From Nakamurella silvestris (GTDB taxonomy: Bacteria; Actinomycetota; Actinomycetes; Mycobacteriales; Nakamurellaceae), in contig QXCQ01000082.1 in NCBI GenBank assembly GCA_003576535.1, positions 588 to 62,573 on the forward strand: a stretch of DNA of 61,986 nucleotides. Direction: 5' to 3'. The position numbers were made by a program, and so were the translations under genes. The notes beneath the pieces are model-generated. The model was not told where the DNA came from and made no database searches. It saw nothing but the letters and a program-made list of their open reading frames with translations. Below are positions 60,788-61,986 of this stretch, in pieces; the stretch's first letter is position 1; each line of letters starts with the position of its first letter.

Positions 60788-61792
60788 TCAGAGGCGGACG
60801 GAGGAGCCCAACCACTTGCCGGCCCCGATCAGCCCGGGGTTCGTCTCGGTGATCCGGACGGTGGCGATACCGGCCAGGTAGTCGCCCATCTGCGGGTGCT
60901 TCTGAAAACGTTCGCGGAAGTTGCTGCGGTGCAGGAAATCGGCGATATGGGTGGGGATGCCGCCGCCGATGTACACCCCGCCGCGGGCATTGAAGGTCAA
61001 CGCCGCGGTGACGGCAACACCGGCGAGCTGGTCGCAGAACAGGACAAGGGTCTCGGTGCAGACCCGGTCCGTCCCGGCCATGCCCCGCTCGCTGATCTGC
61101 GCCGCGGTCAACACCTCCTCGCGGACCCCGAAGACCTGACTGATCGCCGCGTGGGTACGGACCAGTCCCGGTCCGGAGCAGATGGTCTCTGCGCTCACGT
61201 ATCCGTGCCGCTCGCGGAGGGTGTGCAGGACCTGCTCCTCGAAGTCGGACTGAGGTGCGGCAGCGGTGTGCCCACCCTCGCTGGTGACCACCCGCCAGCC
61301 GCCGCGATCCGGCAGGAGACCCGCCATACCCAAACCGGTGCCGGGCCCGACGACGGCCTTCGGCAGATCGTCCCGGGGCCGGGCCGACCCGAGCGGGGAA
61401 AGCACCTCCGAACTCAGCGCAGGGATCGCCGTGGCGATCGCGGCGAAATCGTTGATCACCTCGAACCGGTCCAGTCCGAGGCGGCGTCGGACATCGCTGA
61501 TCGAGAAACGAAGGTCGGTGTTCGTCAGCCCGCAGCTGTCGCCGGTGATCGGACCGGCCAGGGCCACACACATCTGGGTCGGCGCGGGAAGGCCCGTCAA
61601 CAGGAGGTACTCCTGGACCAACTCGGTCAGGTCGGTCTTGCCGGCGCAATCGAGATTGCGGAAGTGGGTGAATTCGCCGGTCAACGGATTGCTCAGGGCG
61701 AATCGGGCGTTGGTCCCGCCGATGTCGGCGACCAGGGATGCTGCGGACCTCGTGCCCTGTTGCGGGATGGGCGAGGTGGTGATGACGGTCAT
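60788..61792 (-). CDS. glk: Glucokinase (Glk family)
   Basis: 334-residue ATP-dependent glucokinase of the E. coli Glk type rather than the ROK type. Phosphate loop LVADIGGTNARFAL (D23), catalytic D115 in EVINDFAAIATAI, adenosine region PGTGLGMAGL, GGHTAAAPQSDFE (in place of the ROK CXCGXXGC zinc motif), and VYIGGGI near the C-terminus. Some enzymes of this family are regulated by sugar phosphate levels; nothing here shows it. ATG 61792 with AAAGG about 9 nt upstream. Located upstream of the ribokinase fusion on the same strand. Confidence 0.93.
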   Translation of the reverse strand: MTVITTSPIPQQGTRSAASLVADIGGTNARFALSNPLTGEFTHFRNLDCAGKTDLTELVQEYLLLTGLPAPTQMCVALAGPITGDSCGLTNTDLRFSISDVRRRLGLDRFEVINDFAAIATAIPALSSEVLSPLGSARPRDDLPKAVVGPGTGLGMAGLLPDRGGWRVVTSEGGHTAAAPQSDFEEQVLHTLRERHGYVSAETICSGPGLVRTHAAISQVFGVREEVLTAAQISERGMAGTDRVCTETLVLFCDQLAGVAVTAALTFNARGGVYIGGGIPTHIADFLHRSNFRERFQKHPQMGDYLAGIATVRITETNPGLIGAGKWLGSSVRL

Positions 61793-61877
61793 GGAGCGTG
61801 GCCTTTGATCGGCGTGGTTCGACGGCGGTGGTGCGGTACGTCGGAGCGACACTGGGGGAGTCGTCCGGGATTCAACG

Positions 61878-61916
61878 AATGACGGGGCCGGACCGTTGTG
61901 GGCCGACCCCGTCATT
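61878..61916. terminator. Stem-loop terminator
   Basis: AATGACGGGGCCGG (61878-61891) pairs with CCGACCCCGTCATT (61903-61916) with one mismatch. It follows the stop (61932) of the partial minus-strand gene at the window end, whose terminator it probably is, and precedes the glucokinase gene. Confidence 0.65.
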
Positions 61917-61931
61917 CCTGGTGCGTTGGTG

Positions 61932-61986
61932 TCAGCTGCCGTTGTTCTGGGCGGCGGTGACGAGGTCGGCCTGGAGGGTGGCTTGG
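61932..61986 (-). CDS. 3' end of a gene running off the window
   Basis: Only the last 18 codons and a TGA stop are present; the peptide ends QATLQADLVTAAQNNGS. Too short to identify. Called because it ends just before a terminator-like hairpin and has strong third-position GC bias. Confidence 0.4.
   Translation of the reverse strand, partial: QATLQADLVTAAQNNGS

Overview
The window is high-GC DNA from a free-living actinobacterium. This is read from the strong G/C third-position bias, the two Rpf-type muralytic factors, a BldD-like regulator, an actinobacterial protein O-mannosyltransferase, and the many start codons sitting 6-9 nt behind a TANNNT -10 element (leaderless transcripts). The right half keeps pieces of a gene order known from Mycobacterium tuberculosis (Rv1002c pmt / Rv1003 rsmI, and Rv1007c-Rv1011 metG-tatD-rpfB-ksgA-ispE). 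Genus is not resolvable by eye; a Nakamurella/Frankia-like lineage would fit. I saw no rRNA, tRNA, CRISPR array, transposase or phage structural gene.

Layout. 1-4.4 kb: an AAA+ ATPase of the type carried by extracellular contractile injection systems (eCIS), translationally coupled (ATGA overlap) to a protein with an N-terminal eCIS-core/DUF4157 domain, a charged coiled-coil spacer and a C-terminal ADP-ribosyltransferase (R / TST / ExE). This looks like the edge of an eCIS locus with its toxin cargo, and is the most interesting part of the window. 4.4-9.7 kb: MocR-type regulator divergent from an EamA exporter, a small unknown protein, a CaiB/BaiF CoA-transferase and a TetR regulator. 9.6-13.7 kb: secreted phospholipase A2 and an MgtA-type Mg2+ ATPase with a long leader holding two small ORFs with good ribosome binding sites. 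13.7-18.7 kb: acyl-CoA dehydrogenase/oxidase, fatty-acid desaturase, and a protealysin-like M4 protease with its emfourin inhibitor. 18.7-25.5 kb: HAD phosphatase, C4-dicarboxylate symporter with a divergent CitA/DcuS-type two-component system, and a long-chain acyl-CoA ligase. 25.8-30 kb: L,D-transpeptidase lipoprotein, another lipoprotein, and a LuxR regulator with two HTH domains. 30-33.6 kb: an ATP-grasp / alpha-E / transglutaminase operon. 33.7-41.7 kb: CDF transporter, S9 peptidase, thiamine-binding protein, MFS/TetR pair, AraC regulator, BldD-like regulator. 41.8-51 kb: superoxide dismutase, PMT, RsmI, LysR/EamA, YqeY, 6-phosphogluconate dehydrogenase. 49.5-59.2 kb: metG-tatD-rpf-rpf-rsmA-ispE-ABC-F. 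59.2-62 kb: a ribokinase fused to an unrecognised domain, glucokinase, and the 3' end of one more gene.

A second theme is a set of four families of 50-75 bp intergenic palindromes (A: 1-112, 19492, 27248, 59183; B: 30048, 49417 and a relative at 60710; C: 34802, 36925, 45195; D: 10218, 47176). They lie mostly at gene ends, a few reach into the last codons of genes, and no transposase is nearby. They are extragenic palindromic elements that may also serve as terminators.
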